64,000 nucleotides of DNA from Phlebotomus papatasi (Eukaryota; Arthropoda; Insecta; Diptera; Psychodidae). Every line of letters starts with the position of its first letter. The first letter of the stretch is position 1. Of this stretch, positions 1 to 12,859 are shown piece after piece. The notes below the pieces were generated by a model. The model was not told the origin of the DNA. It did no database searches and worked only from the letters and a program-made list of their open reading frames with translations. The DNA lies in contig NC_077222.1 in NCBI RefSeq assembly GCF_024763615.1, forward strand, positions 39,990,001-40,054,000. The letters are read 5' to 3'. The translations under genes and the position numbers were made by a program.

Positions 1-1393
1 ACCCTTACGAATTGTAGAGAAAAGACCATTACGAGCACTTTTGTACGGATATTTCTAGATTCAAATTAGATCTCTTTCGTGTAATTTTAATTGCGATTTT
101 CATTACAGCCGGTTCAACAGCCACGTTGGTAAAAGAGACTTCGATATTCTCTGAAGTTCTTAGTTTTCTAAAAAAAAAACTATTTTTTTTTTTAAATTTA
201 GTCTGATCATTCGTTATTGGTATCTACTTACATGAATTTGTTTAATTAATTGGAATTAATATGTATTGCAAGCAATTTCTTAAATAACGAATCTAAATCA
301 ACAGATCTTTTATCTTTTCTCTTTTCAGCTATCTCATTTTATAATTCTGTTGCTATCCAATCTCAAAATTTATGTTCTGATGGCTAACGTGATATTCAAA
401 TGTTATCAACAATTATAATTTAAATTATTATACAACTGAGTTACATTTCCTTGGCTGTTAACGTATAATTTTATAACATTTTTTTTTGTATCTAACAAGT
501 CATTTTGTGACATTAGCAGACTGTGCATCTGAAACCATGTTCTTTTTTTTTATTTACTGAATTTACCATTTTACAGATGCAAATATATTACGGAGTATAT
601 AATTCATAACTGTATCTTCAGTAACAATTCAGGATACCCTTTTTGTATAACCATATGAATTATCGGTTTGTTCAGCCATTGCTTTAATAACTAAGGATTA
701 TCCACCGAAATTGCAGTATTATTATATGAAAATCAAATTAACTATTGACCTGGAAGGATTCCTTAATCTCTTTTTTTTTTTTAAATTTAAAATGATGGTC
801 ATTTATAGCACAAATGGTTCCCATTGGCCTTATGCAATTTCTTTATTTTATATTATATATATATATCCCTTTGCTTTAAGTTGCATCTCCAAAATTCGCT
901 TTCTTGAAATTATATGCTTTTTAATATTAAGGCGGTGGTTTTGTATTAAATTTAGGCCAAGATATTTTCGTGGAACATTTTATGAAGTGAAGACATGAAG
1001 CTTGTGATTCAATTTGATTAGGAATAGTTAAATTTGTTCTTTCTTTCAATTCTACTAGACTTTTTTTAAATAATAAGAATTCATTCGGATAGACAGCATG
1101 AAGGTTTTGATCTTCTTCAATATTATCCGTTTTCTTTTCATTTAAATTCGAAATTTAGTTTTAGTATGGATATTTCAATTTCATATTTCATGGTATTCAA
1201 AAATGCTTTCGTGCCCTATTTATCTACTTCCAGCCATTGATTTGTAACATTTTCTGAATATTAAGTTAACAATACGCCATGTATTATGCTTTGAATGTTG
1301 GAACTAAACGATATGAAATGAAATTTATGAAATATGTGCTTCAAATTTTAAATATAATATTAATTATTCGGATTTACTTCCAATATTTGACTT
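1..1393. other. AT-rich DNA, nothing recognised
   Basis: This stretch is very A+T-rich, with many T runs and no open frame showing coding character. A short AT run sits near 857-868. I see no inverted repeats or recognisable elements. Confidence 0.6.
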
Positions 1394-1440
1394 ATTATTA
1401 TATTATATTATATTATATTATATTATATTATTATATTATT
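1394..1440. repeat. ATATT pentanucleotide microsatellite
   Basis: About nine near-perfect copies of the unit TATAT/ATATT are visible. The short frame across it (ending at 1464) is only the translation of the microsatellite and is not a gene. Confidence 0.9.
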
Positions 1441-1499
1441 CGTCAACATCATAATATGGTCTGAATATGAATCTCAACTTAACTCCTTCAAATTTCGTA

Positions 1500-4239
1500 G
1501 TTTGTAATATTCCATTCCCTGACGATACCGCTTCGGGTTTCTCTTCAGCATGTGAAGCCCCTTTCCTTAGTTCTTTTCAGAAATATAAGCCAGACCGTAA
1601 TAAACTGTTTTCTCCTTTTAGATAATTTTTTTTCATAACGTTTCCTCAATGTGGCAAACCATCTTTTCGAATGAAATTCATTACTAATTTCTTTACCTCC
1701 CTTTTCTGTTATTTCCAGATGGTTGACAATCATTCAAATTTACCAATTTTATATTTTTCCCTGACATCTAAGGCCGTTGCCGTTTTCTAAAAACCGTCTT
1801 ATTTCATTTCGGTACTGAACTTTTTGATTTAATTCCCTATATCGCTGCGATTTTTATAGAGTTTTCAATTCAATTATTTCATTTGTTTTGGTTAGATTTA
1901 AGTTTTATATATAGAGCTTGAACTTTAGAATTTATCACTGATCTCCGAATTTCCTCGATTATCATTTCTGACATTATCCCCATTATCCTTTTTTTTAATC
2001 TAATCATTGTACTCGTAATTATTTCATGGATAACTGCAATTCTGAACTTCTATCATTTCAGTGATCTAATTCAACTTTAATTTCCATATTGATCATTTTC
2101 TTCGTACTCGAATAGTTTGAACAATTCTGATTTGTCGATTATCTTTCTTTATTTCTTTGAAATCACAGATCATTTAATAATTTTCATCTTTATCTCCCAA
2201 AACACGACATACTTGTTTTATTTAAACATCTTTCTATATACATGTACTTCAGAGTTTATGTTGGGAATGCTCATATGAGAAGATCTGCTTTGCAAGTATT
2301 CAGCACCATTGACCAAATAATTTTCATGTATATTAATCCTGTCTTCTTGTAAATGTTCAGACTTCTATTCACCGTGGAACATGTAAAATTTGTTATGCAG
2401 AATTATCCTATCTTTTTTCGCGCAGTAATCATGTTTTTATTTTAGCAATTTGCTGACGAGATTTTCAAGTTGAAATCAATAAATCGTTACTTATTAAATC
2501 GTTCGTTATTGAATTTGTTTAAAGTTTCTTGAATCAATTTGTTGAAGCTACTCTTAAGTTCTTCAAAAATCTACTCTCAAAATCTACAGATTTACTGAAA
2601 TTCTTTTATTACCAATTTCCTTTTAACTATTTTCTGAACGCGTCCTTCTTTTTTTGAGTTCATTTATTACCTTATGCTTTGCCGCTCCTAATGGAAATTT
2701 TCTTTTATAGACCTTTCTTCTATCTTTTAAATCCAAACCATCTGGGGTCTCAAAACAATAGTTAAGGATTGTTAAATCTCTTTCCTGTGTAAATATGTTG
2801 CAACTCTTCAAAGCTATAAATTTTTTTTTTTTGGCCATTTGTTGGAAATCCCCATTTTTCAACCCCTAATGAGCTCCGACCTCTTAATTTTTATCATGTT
2901 ACTAATACAATTCTTCGTGAATATGAATATCCTGCATTTTTTTATTTTTTAGCTTACGCCGTGGAAAATTGTAGATCTTCTTTCTCATAGACAAAATTTA
3001 TCATTCAAGAATTACTTCATTCATTTTTTTTTTGCTTCCTTTTCCCAAAATTCTTTTAGCGAGGAAAACTGAAAAATATCCATGTATTCTCATTTTTCAA
3101 GCAACTTTCCATTCACCTTCAAGCAGTGGCGCCACTTACATTCATTCAATCACACATTATTTTCGTACATTTTTCCAGTTTTAACCACACATGGCTCTTA
3201 ATTTTTCGTTTCCTAATTTTTTCAAGCTATAAAATGAGATTCTTTCGGAATACCAAAATTTTGGTCGGTTTATTTGCCCATGCATTAGGAATGTTCCCTT
3301 TTTTTATTGCACTGGTAAAGAAAATGTGCATTTTTCATTTCACTCTACTTTCGGCCCTATCATAAACTGCAAAAATGAGGGTCTTTGCTCATTAGATCAT
3401 TTGCATACATTTTTGGCATTTTTGAACATATTGGGTATATTTTATCACCTCTCGAAAATACATTTTTTTTCTTTGGGAATTTTCCTACTCTTTCAACTTT
3501 CTGTACATAAATTTATAATGATCATGGAGTGATGCTAATAAATAGTGTTTTCGCGATCCCATCCTGAAGTTTTCACGATCAAATATTTGACACATTCCTG
3601 AGCATGTCGATTTTTTTTAACTTCTTTTTTTTCTTATTACAATTCTATTCCATTTCCGCGAAGTTTCTAATTCTGAATTATATTCGTTTAAATTGAAAGC
3701 ACTTGGATTTATTCTCAATTAAGTTACTTGTTAAAGAATCTTTTGTTATTCTCGTAAGAACTTTGAAAAGATCACCGAAGGATTCCCAGAGCAAATAATT
3801 CATGTTCTACACCAGTTTAGTATCTTCCCGAAGTTTAAATTTCTTTAGGATCATTCATGCTTTCTATTTTCTGCATTTGAACCCTTTTAACTGAAATTAT
3901 TTAAATTCAATGTCTTATTTTATTTCCCAAATGAAATACTTGTAAAGATCATCCAAAACATAACACTAAAACTAATCGATCTTTGTTTCTGAAATTGTTC
4001 ATTTAGCGACTGTTTTTTTTTATCAAGGAGAGACTATTAAATAATTCTATTCTCCTATTAATGATTGGGAAATTCCTTGGAATGAATTCTGTACATATCT
4101 GCCAATAAATAGAGGGTTTCACTTATCTTGTTGCAATCTGCTCTACTTCGATGGACATTTTCGGCACGATCGTGTCAGCGGCATTCCTCCTTTCTGCATC
4201 CCCCTCAGAATGTTTCTTTTGGAGCTTCTCTCGATCCAT
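1500..4239 (-). pseudogene. Decayed coding sequence of unknown origin
   Basis: The plus strand is strongly T-rich here, so the minus strand is A-rich. Reading the minus strand gives several coding-looking segments broken by stops and frame changes. From an ATG at 4239 a 38-codon frame rich in charged residues (starting MDREKLQKKH) runs to a TAA at 4123, and the same frame resumes beyond it. Further segments lie around 3250-3400 (a KKGNIPNAW-like string loosely reminiscent of the thumb/palm part of non-LTR reverse transcriptases), 2623-2830 and 2270-2400. No catalytic motif such as YxDD was found. It could be an old retroelement, a viral insertion or a dead host gene; chance in A-rich DNA is not excluded. 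No intact protein is implied. Confidence 0.25.
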
Positions 4240-5639
4240 GATCCTCCAAAGTCCCAAACGATCACATCTACATTGTTTTCTTAATAATTTTTTTCAAGTG
4301 TTCGGCTATATCACAACACCTTCATGACTAATACTCAAAATCACAACTCAACACTTTTTTTTTTCAAATTAATGTTACTTAATCGTATTTATCAATTTTA
4401 TTCGCGCTACTGAGGGCGTATAATTCTGATTCCACTTCTGAATATGTGAGATTAAAATAACCGAGATCTTGGAAAGCGGGCAGAGAAGCACAACTGGTGG
4501 TGGTGGCCCGACAAGATTACTCTTGTTAAGGGTGTGTTGATGAACTCGTAGCTCAGGATCGACTGACTGTTTGTGAGAGCGCACCATCGGAAGGCACATT
4601 GGCTCTCTGCCCAAAGTCTTATGCTCATCGGAAGGCATGTTCACTAATAGGCTTTCTTAAAGATGCACACCCTTCACCTCCCACTCAGAGGGCTAACCCT
4701 AAGGGACAAGGCACATTACGTACCCAATCAGTCTTTGGGAATTCAAAATAACGGCAGGGTCTTTAGCCGCGGAACCGATTAGTCTTACAGTTTAATTTAT
4801 TTCTAAACTTTATGGTACCAATTTTTCTTTTTTTTTTTGGAAATAATCTCATATATAACTTTTATCTTATGATTCGAATATTTTTTGGAGATATTTTTAA
4901 GTTGATATTTCATCAACACAATCAATAACCTATATTTTTGTTATTTTTCAAGGTTTAATGCATACATGATCATATAGTTTTACAAACATTAGACTGATTT
5001 TTGATTAATTAGAAACAATTACAATAAAATACTTCATAAACATTTTGTGAAAATAGGGAATTTTTGCAATTTAGGAAAAGTTTTGGAACATGAAACCGTG
5101 TGAAAATTCTTACTACTGACAAATACTAGCATAATTCTACGGGCTCTTCTAACGAACCTTGAAAGTCAAATCAATACCGATTTGGTTTAAAAACTTGACA
5201 GGTAGTCACGATACGATATTTGCAAAGATCGATACATAAGTGTTTAGTTAGAATTTCTAATAAAGAACAACAAGTAGAAGTAGAAAATTCCTAACAATTT
5301 TTCTGAAAGACTGATTTACACGATCTTTTTAGATAAGCATTGTTATCTTCGAATAATCATATTCGAATAATGTTATCCAATGGTAATAAAAAATTAACTC
5401 ATTGTCAAGAAAAATTGTTCATAGCCAAGAATTAATTCGTTTTCATTATACCGTTTTCGATCTTTGTATTTTATTTTAAGAAGGATAAATTTTAGGATAA
5501 GGATCTAGAATTTTTCGTTTAAATTAAGAACAAGTGATTTATTTGAAATATAACTATATTTATTATAACCTGAATAATCAATCATTTACTATGCAAAAAT
5601 TTCTTAATATGACTTTATTTGAGTTCAATTAAAAGGAGT
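4240..5639. other. Intergenic, with GC-richer island 4375-4790
   Basis: Positions 4375-4790 are noticeably less AT-rich than the surroundings and hold an 89-codon minus-strand frame (4375-4644) that matches nothing I know. The segment contains several short near-repeats (for example two copies of CATCGGAAGGCA at about 4584 and 4627). From 4790 to 5639 the sequence is AT-rich with nothing recognisable. Confidence 0.4.
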
Positions 5640-5846
5640 TATTCTGTTTTTAATATCAAAAACAGTTGGAGAACAAGGCGATAAACATTAAACTCTTATA
5701 ATTGTCCTTACAATTATTTTATTTAGATCCACAATTATTTTGTCTATCTAAATTATATCACGTTAAAACTCAGTTTCCATTAGAAATATGCGAAAAATTG
5801 TATAACAGTGTAGCCCCAAGCTCAAAGTAGCCCCACTTCCCCCTAC
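5640..5846. mobile_element. Decayed TAGGGGG-type MITE
   Basis: The right portion, ending in the complement of GTGGGGCTACTTTGAGCTTG at about 5812-5846, matches the element at 38668-38871 over most of its length, including the shared segments TTCCATTARAAATATGCGAAA and TTATTTAGAT. The left terminus is not preserved. Confidence 0.6.
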
Positions 5847-5884
5847 GCTAAATATTATGGTAAATATAAATAAATTGAAAAAAT

Positions 5885-6120
5885 AACTCTACCGGTCGAG
5901 TCGAGTAACCGGTAGACTGAGGGCACTTTATCTTACGATAGGTCTTTTTTGCTCTGAGCATCCTATTAAGGATCATTTAGCGGATTGAGTGTTATGCCCT
6001 AGACACACTTACGACTTAAGCCGAGAGACGACTTAGTGGAAAATGATGGAAATGAAGTTTAACCATTATGTCGAGCATAATTACACTAAGCCATCTCTCG
6101 GCTAACTCTTTCCGGACCGC
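5885..6120. mobile_element. MITE remnants with a hairpin
   Basis: Positions 5890-5935 match one terminus of the Tc1-like family seen at 20502-21545 and 27850-28075 (GAGGGCACTTTA.CTTA). Just downstream, AAGCCGAGAGACGACTTAGTG near 6019 pairs with CACTAAGCCATCTCTCGGCT near 6086, giving a stem-loop typical of a second small MITE. Confidence 0.5.
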
Positions 6121-9100
6121 AGCATATGCTGCAAGCCAATTTCACAATTTTTTAATCAAAAATATCTAAGTTCAGGAATTAATTGAGGTTCTACCAAAAA
6201 TGTCTTACATTTGGATGTCCTTATAATTTGTAATCATCCACAAGAATAGGATATTTATCAGTTCTGAATAATTAAAAACATTATTTTTCACAGAAGATTC
6301 ATATGCTGCTTTGGGTACTCAGAGTCCCAAAAGAGACGAAAGAGCTAATCCTCAGGTCTGTCAAAGCCCTTATAAATACATTAAAATTTATAAACTTATT
6401 TTCTCTTCTGCATTTATTTGCAATTGTGCGTTGTATTGAAAGGTCCATCACAAAAATATTTTGAGTTTTTCAATTTGCAATCACACAAATATTAACATTT
6501 TATACTTGAGTAATTCTCTTCATTGGGAAAATGAATATTATTCTTAATTTAATAATTTGCTACAATAATTCAATAAAAAATCATAAAACTATGAAAGATA
6601 TACTATCTTTTTTTGTGATCTCCGATTAAGCCTTCATGCTTGTCATCACTCAGACTTGAAGGTCTGTAAACAAAAGGAACGTTTTATTTGCATTAAGCGC
6701 ATTTAATTTACACGTTTGTTGAAAAGATGATATGCAATTACTAAATAAACGCACTCTTCAAAAAATCGATAAATTATTTATTTTTTTCATCTGATAATCA
6801 ACACAATATCGTAAATTAATTAAAATGTGCTATTTCATTATCTGAAGTTTCCTCATGCCAATTAAATACTTAACTTGTATGAGAAAAAAAAAATTAAAAA
6901 AAAAATAACTATTGAAATTCCTAAGTCTGGCAAGAACAACTTGTGCGTGACTTTTTTCATCGCAGGGTGGAGCTGTAGAAGATAATTTTATGAATAACTT
7001 CGAAAAATACAATTGAATCGCATTTTTATTGGATTAATAAAATACTAATGAGACACTTGCTATCAAAACATTTTTTTCTTTTGTTAAAATTATGTTGTCA
7101 GTGTTTTTCTCATGCATGGATCATTATAATAAGTGATTAAGTTACGGATGAATGTTTATGTCGCCGCGTCGGCTCACATTTCGGCCCGCCACTGCGACAA
7201 ATTTATTGGACAAAAAGGAAGGAGGATGAATAAATGAAGGCGATTGCAAAAAAAAGAGAAATTTTATCAATGGTTTATGCAAATTGTACACCTCATGCAT
7301 TTTGGGTGTAAATATTTTTCATCCTTGCGAGAAAAGGCTACAAAATTGGCGGATGAGCTGACCTGCAAAAAGAATCTTGCTGAATAATAATCAACATAAT
7401 TTAAATGCTTTTATTACCTTGTCAATTAATAGGGAATCTTTTTTCTCCGGCAATCGTATTTTTTCGCTCCTTCGCGAACGAATTATAAATAATACTTTGT
7501 TAATTTATTCAATTATCTGCTTCATTATTTTCAGCTCTCCTTTTCTTCTTGGTCAAATTTAAAATCGAAAATTGATTTTTCTTACATTGGTTCTAGAATT
7601 AATACGTTCTTCAGTAATTTGTTGCGCATTATTTATTTATTTTTTTTTGGTCGAAAGATAATTATATTGAAATCGAATAAATAGATTTTGGGGTGTCTTT
7701 ATGTTTTAGCGCCATGGCTTTTGGGAGAAGGCGGACTTTAAGATTAAAAATCTCAGATTTATTGCATTGCAATGAAGTCTGGGAAAATTGTTATTCAGCA
7801 TTATCATGCAATAATGCAATTTTATTAAACAATATTTTATGACTTTGCTGTAAGAAATATTTCAACGAATTTCGTGGTAAATTTCTCGAGAATTGCACAT
7901 AATCTTTTGCCTTTTTCTTGTTACCATCAAAAGGCACGATCATTTAAGCTCATTTAATGAATCCATAACTTTAGCCATGCTCTCCACCAAAGGACTGACA
8001 GCCGCTTCGACTGCCGTCGCCTTTATATTGCAGAAGTATCCTCCTCGAGATGATCACTACAATGTTGATCCTCGCCGAGAGTCATCAGTTGAGCGAATTA
8101 TGATCACAGAAATGTATGGAAAAAGTCATTCTCAGCCACTTCAATGGCCAATTTGCCCTCAATTCATTTGGTGTTTGCTCAAATGAACAGATAATTTACA
8201 ATTAAAAGCACCCAAGAGTGATCTTCACTTCTCATTCCATTCATCCTTTGTGCGCCAATCTTTCGCGATCACTCTGCAATTTTCATTTAAAAATGTAATT
8301 GCTAGAGAATTTTAAACACACAGAAAACGATCCGGATATTTATATGAGTAAAATTTATCTTTTAAATTTTCCAAGTCTAACAAAAAACTTTAAATCACGG
8401 AATTTCGGTTAAATGGTCAAGATCATCATCTTTGATCATTGAGTGAAATCCAGTAAAATATCTTTCTGCAAAAAAGTTGTGAAAAGCCTTCAGTAATAAA
8501 TTTATTAATTAGTAAGATGATCGGCTTGGAGCTGAGAACAGTTGGTATAATGGCAGAAAACACAAAATGCCAAAAAAGCAGTTGTTTATATCTTTTTTAA
8601 GCTAAATGCATTTATTAAGTTACATGAGCTTCAGACCTAAGGCTTAGCCATCTGACCTAACTCCTCTAATGCCTTATCAGGTACGATTTTTTAGGAAATT
8701 GTTGTTTAGAATTGGATCAAAAGGGCAAATGATCCATTAGATTTTGAAAAATCAATAAAATTGCTTGTTATTAAGATTTTTGAGACCTTCTGGAACTGGG
8801 CTAAACCTCCAGTCTGAAGCCGGTATAATAGTTAGTCCTTGAAAAAAAAGTGCTAAGCCGAAGTTAAAAATAAATTGAACATTAAGTAAATCAAAGCAAA
8901 TTACAAATCAAATCAAACTAACAAATGATTAATTCGTTTGACTGTGCGTCTCTCTTACTGTTTATTGGGGGACCGTTCTTCTCTAGAACTTGTACATCCT
9001 GATATGATTTTTTTCAGAGAAATATAGACTTTAATTTTCAATGAAAAATACAACAACTCAGGATTAAAAATACATTTTAACACTTTATTTCAGACTATTT

Positions 9101-9325
9101 ATGGAAATTTGTTTTTTTTTTGTTTGTTAAAAACGTCCTAGATTTGCAGAATACTCGAACTAACGAGCTATACTCGACCAGCGATGCAGTCGGGTTAGAA
9201 CTTTAAACTTCTCTCAAAAAATTCAAATTTAAGCAAATCGGCTGAGAAATAGGACCTCCAAAGAAAATTCGATATCGAAATGTCTTTCGGTTATAGGTGT
9301 CTATAGACGAAATATTCACCTTGAC
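6121..9325. other. Intergenic, no gene supported
   Basis: Mostly AT-rich unique sequence. A small GC-rich patch at 7155-7200 stands out in the AT background. Around 7920-8280 there are several GATC-containing palindromes, and the 97-codon plus frame there (7893-8186) has no recognisable domain. Positions 8318-8340 carry a lone CACACAGAAAA end resembling the foldback termini elsewhere. The segment 9150-9300 resembles the edge of the 410-450 bp dispersed repeat. Confidence 0.45.
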
Positions 9326-10210
9326 TACACCGAGAAAAATTTGGATGGTATTTTCTACAAATCGTGTCTTTAAATTCTACTGCCTCAAAAGATAGTAGAA
9401 AATACCATCCTCCATAGATACTTTCCTTTAGAATCTACCATCTTGACATTTTAAAATTTACTATCCTATGGATAGTAAATTCTAACAGCCGGATGGTAAA
9501 ATCTACTATCCTCCTTTAGATTTTACATTGACCTCTCTTAGATTCTAATATCCGGGAAGTAAATTTTACTGGCCGCATATTTGATGTTAAAATTTAACTG
9601 GAAGACAGTAAATTTTAACGGAGGATAGTAATTTGGATTGAAATTACTATCCAAGCCAGTAAAATTTGCCATCCTGCTGTTAGAATGTCATTTTGGAATA
9701 TCGTGTGTGCCGATGCAACGGTTCCCGATATGCTTTGAATATATTATAGCAATTCGTGGCGCAGCTGGAAGATGCTGGACTGTCATCACAAAGGTCGCGT
9801 GTTCAAATCTCGGCTGAGTCGTCAATGTTGGAAAAAGATTTTCACGCATCAAAATGGCTTGAAATACAGAGAATGTCATCCAGGAAGGGCCCCAAGCCCT
9901 CAAACAATGGCCAAAAATCAATGAAAATAAGGAAAAATAAATTTTTCCGACATTTTTCATTCTAATATCCGGCTAGTAAAATTTACTATCCTGCCAGTAA
10001 AATTTACCATCCGGATAGTAAAATCTAATATCCGGGGATATTAGAATTTACCATCCCCGGCTATTAGAATTTACTATCCATGCAATAGATTCTACAATTT
10101 TTGACAGTCCAATTTAATATCGCGTTTGCTGGGTGACTTTTTTACTATCCGGCCATTAGAATTTTGTATGGAGGATGGTAAATTTTACCATCCACATTTT
10201 TCTCGGTGTA
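9326..10210. mobile_element. Foldback element with ACTATCC-repeat arms
   Basis: The ends are inverted copies: TACACCGAGAAAAAT at 9326 and ATTTTTCTCGGTGTA ending at 10210, giving TA flanks and a 13-bp perfect terminal repeat, with similarity continuing into TGGATGGTA. The interior is a degenerate array of roughly 15-20 bp units of the type GGATAGTAAATTTTACTATCC in both orientations. A tRNA-derived SINE sits in the middle (about 9750-9965). No transposase frame is present, so it would be non-autonomous. Confidence 0.85.
9750..9965 (+). mobile_element. tRNA-derived SINE nested in foldback element
   Basis: Starting near 9757, TGGCGCAGCTGGAAGATGC fits an RNA polymerase III A box, and GTGTTCAAATCTCGG near 9800 fits a B box at normal tRNA spacing. 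The downstream body ends in an A-rich stretch (AAAATAAGGAAAAATAAAT) before the ACTATCC-type repeat resumes at about 9963, so the SINE interrupts the foldback. Target duplications are not clear. Confidence 0.7.
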
Positions 10211-10482
10211 CCTCCAAGACATATTCGAAAATGAAGCAAATTGAATAAGTCGTTTTCAAAATAAACCAAAAAACATTCTTTTGAAGAGGTGGGAGGAAAA
10301 ACGTGTAGAAAAAGAAGTAGAGAAAAGAAGTGTATAACACTTCTTTTTGATACTTCTTTGACACTTCTGTTATAATTTCCCAAGTGGGACTTAACTAAAT
10401 CAGTCAGTCCACCACATTTTCATATTAAATTGTTTTTAAATATTTAAAAGGTTATTTATTTATGCCTTTTGATAAATATTTG
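10211..10482. other. Spacer between two foldback-end elements
   Basis: AT-rich, nothing recognised. Confidence 0.5.
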
Positions 10483-10798
10483 TACACACAGAAAAATGGA
10501 AAATTCTTAAACACCCAGGAATTTAATTTTAAATTCCATCCAATGAATGCCAATGCTCTAATTCTAAATCCTTGATCATTTAGTTTTAGTTGCAATTTGC
10601 AAATCTGTAGACATTTTTCATATTCCAGCTAATGCTGAACTTAAGTTCCCGATCTCTTAACTTGAAAGAGCTAGGGATTCTAGCCCATTTCTTTCGTTCA
10701 GAGCTTCTAACCTTAAACGCCTCGGGAATTCACGTCCAATTTAAGTTCCCAGGATCTTATGTATTCTTAAATTTAGAATCAAAATTTTTCTGTGTGTA
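10483..10798. mobile_element. MITE with TACACACAGAAAAAT ends
   Basis: TACACACAGAAAAAT at 10483 is answered by ATTTTTCTGTGTGTA ending at 10798: a perfect 13-bp terminal repeat flanked by TA. The interior (about 290 bp) carries loosely repeated segments around AAGTTCCC and GAATTC but no coding frame. Confidence 0.8.
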
Positions 10799-11650
10799 AA
10801 GTATAAAAAAATTTTCTATGTAGATGATAGTGGGGCAATTTGACACAGGGACAGTTTCAATTTTGCACCTCTTATTTCTGTGAAAGGAATGGGATAAAAC
10901 TTTTATGTTACTAAAGCAGTTCTTAAGCCCCATGTTCACAAAAATAATTCATTTTATTAAGTGTTATTGTTTGTTTTTGAGCAATTAATTTTATAAAAGA
11001 GCATCAAAGTGAAACTTTTTGGTATATCTTATTTTCACCATTTTCTGAACTATTGCAGTTATCTATCGCAGTCACATGATTGAAACAATTTACTGGTGGA
11101 TTTGCAAATGATTTTCTTGATAAATTAATCAATAAAAGTAAAGCATAAATTATTTCTATTTTTATCAATTCTAATCCCTGTAGCTAACAGGATTACTAAG
11201 TTTAATATGTATTGTATTTATTCTCATTACCCTTAATAACTGACAATTATTCATGGTAAATCCACCGTACCTTGCGGCCATTTCCGTTTTAACGTTGGTG
11301 ACCAACCTCTAGGTTAAAACGATTGAAAACTCCTTCACAGATTGTATGTTATATCATTTAGTCTGCACTGGTAAAAATAAAAGTGTCAAATATTGAAATA
11401 TAAATCCATAATTTTAATCAATTTATGTTTAGTGTTCAATTTTACCCTCAGTCCAAATTTAGAAACTGTCCAAAATTATGAGCTCTTCCCTTATGGCTTT
11501 GTACAGGACGGCACCGATATACTCAACCAATGAAGGGATTTTCATTGTTTTCATCTCGGAAGAGGTTGGAATTGAAGACGTTAAGACGGCGATGGCCGCT
11601 TGGTGGGGGGGGGGTTGGGATTAAAAAAAAAAAAACAGAGACGAAACTCT
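10799..11650. other. Intergenic with a G run
   Basis: No gene is supported. GCACTGGTAAAAATAAAAGTG at 11367 is a single end resembling the MITE that follows. A ten-G run occurs at 11605-11614, directly followed by an A run. Confidence 0.5.
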
Positions 11651-11830
11651 GAACTGGTAAAAATGAAAGGATCACCGCGGATCCTTTGAAAGTGTCCCTG
11701 TTTTGACACTTATTTATCTCCGGAATAAACGAACAAAAACAGTGATAAAGTCATCTTTGGTGTTCGCTCAGATGAATCTTTTGAAAAGGATGGAATATAA
11801 TCTAATTTGATCCTTTCATTTTACCAGTGT
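11651..11830. mobile_element. Short MITE, ACTGGTAAAAATGAAAGGATC ends
   Basis: ACTGGTAAAAATGAAAGGAT at about 11653 is repeated inverted as GATCCTTTCATTTTACCAGT ending near 11828, giving about 20 bp terminal repeats separated by roughly 140 bp of non-coding DNA. No convincing target duplication is visible. Confidence 0.75.
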
Positions 11831-12334
11831 GTCCTTGAGTGCTTCAATGGTAAGAAACGGACCTAGCTAGTTGTTTGTCCACTGTGTGCAACAAACTGTG
11901 GTAATTTTAGAAGAGAAATAAAATACACGAAGTAATAATGAAACAGTGAAGAAAAAAGTAAAAAAGAAAACTATCACAGGAAAACAAAACTGATTATCAG
12001 AAGTATCAGAATGTGATTCCAGATCACGCACTTAAAAACCGAATTCCATACAGTTTTTCTGTAGAGGAAATTGAGGAGAAACTGTAGAGGAACATGGGGT
12101 ACCACCAAACACTAATTTTTATGTCTAAACTACTTAAACTATCTCGACCACTTCTTCACTGTACAAGTATCAGTATCTATAAATTCCTATAGGTCTTGAC
12201 CTCTGAAGTGTAATATGTCATTAAACCTCCAAACTATATCTAAAAATCATTGAAAAAGCTTGAACCAATTTTGTGACAAACCGAAAAATATTGTTTTTAG
12301 AGGATGTGAAATTTTGTATTTGTGCACAGAGAGG
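11831..12334. other. Intergenic
   Basis: AT-rich. Positions 12240-12300 match part of the 410-450 bp dispersed repeat (AAAATCATTGAAAAAGCTTG). Nothing else recognised. Confidence 0.5.
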
Positions 12335-12816
12335 CGACAATCATAACAGACAGGACAGACAGGAAAAAATTTCTACCTCCACCCAGGAGCGGAATTCTGT
12401 AACGCTCTGGCAATGCCATATGACAAATTGGGTTCGAATCTTAGGAGAGCTTTTTCGAAAATGCGATTCTGTAGCCGTGACATTGCCATTTCAGCTCACC
12501 TGGCATTGTCAGAAGAAGGGTCAGAAGTCACATATTTGAGATTTCTGCCTATTTAAATGACAATGAATTTTGTTAAACAAATCAACCAAGACGTACTGTA
12601 TTTTCGTAAAATCATCAAGTAAAGGGATTTCATTAAAAACTCAATAAATTGTATTTTCGAATTCATATGATATGACAAAAAAAACTCGATTGGCATTGTC
12701 ACGTTTCGAACTCATGCGTGACAATGCCACGAAAATTACAGAATTCCCCTACAGGATTGAACTGGGGACTTTTCGCTGTCTAGGCGAATGCTCTACCAAC
12801 TGAGCTATGGGGGCAG
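12335..12816 (-). mobile_element. tRNA-derived SINE split by a MITE
   Basis: On the minus strand 12816-12748 folds as a tRNA-like head: TAGCTCAGTTGGTAGAGC is a near-consensus A box and AGTTCAATCCTG a B box. The acceptor and T stems contain mismatches, so it is a SINE head or tRNA pseudogene rather than a working tRNA. The rest of the body appears to resume at 12390-12335, on the far side of the 12391-12747 insertion. No intact 3' tail or target duplication was identified. Confidence 0.6.
12391..12747. mobile_element. MITE with GGAATTCTGTAA inverted ends
   Basis: GGAATTCTGTAA at 12391-12402 is perfectly inverted at 12736-12747. Inside, TGGCATTGTCACG-like motifs recur in both orientations (near 12410, 12479, 12500 and 12694), forming subterminal repeats. 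It has no coding capacity. It lies within a tRNA-derived SINE, so it inserted later than the SINE. Confidence 0.8.
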
Positions 12817-12859
12817 TGGCTCTGATTGTCTTTGCCACTGATCTCAACCAATTGCCATT

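Noticed and set aside
1279..1464. 61-codon Tyr/Ile-rich frame
   Set aside because: Product of the ATATT microsatellite.
4375..4644. rRNA fragment or known gene in the GC-richer island
   Set aside because: Compared with remembered conserved 28S/18S blocks and found no match; the minus frame shows no domain.
12748..12816. Functional tRNA gene on the minus strand
   Set aside because: A and B boxes are good but acceptor and T stems have mismatches, and the anticodon loop does not fit the arm structure of the implied tRNA; better read as a SINE head.
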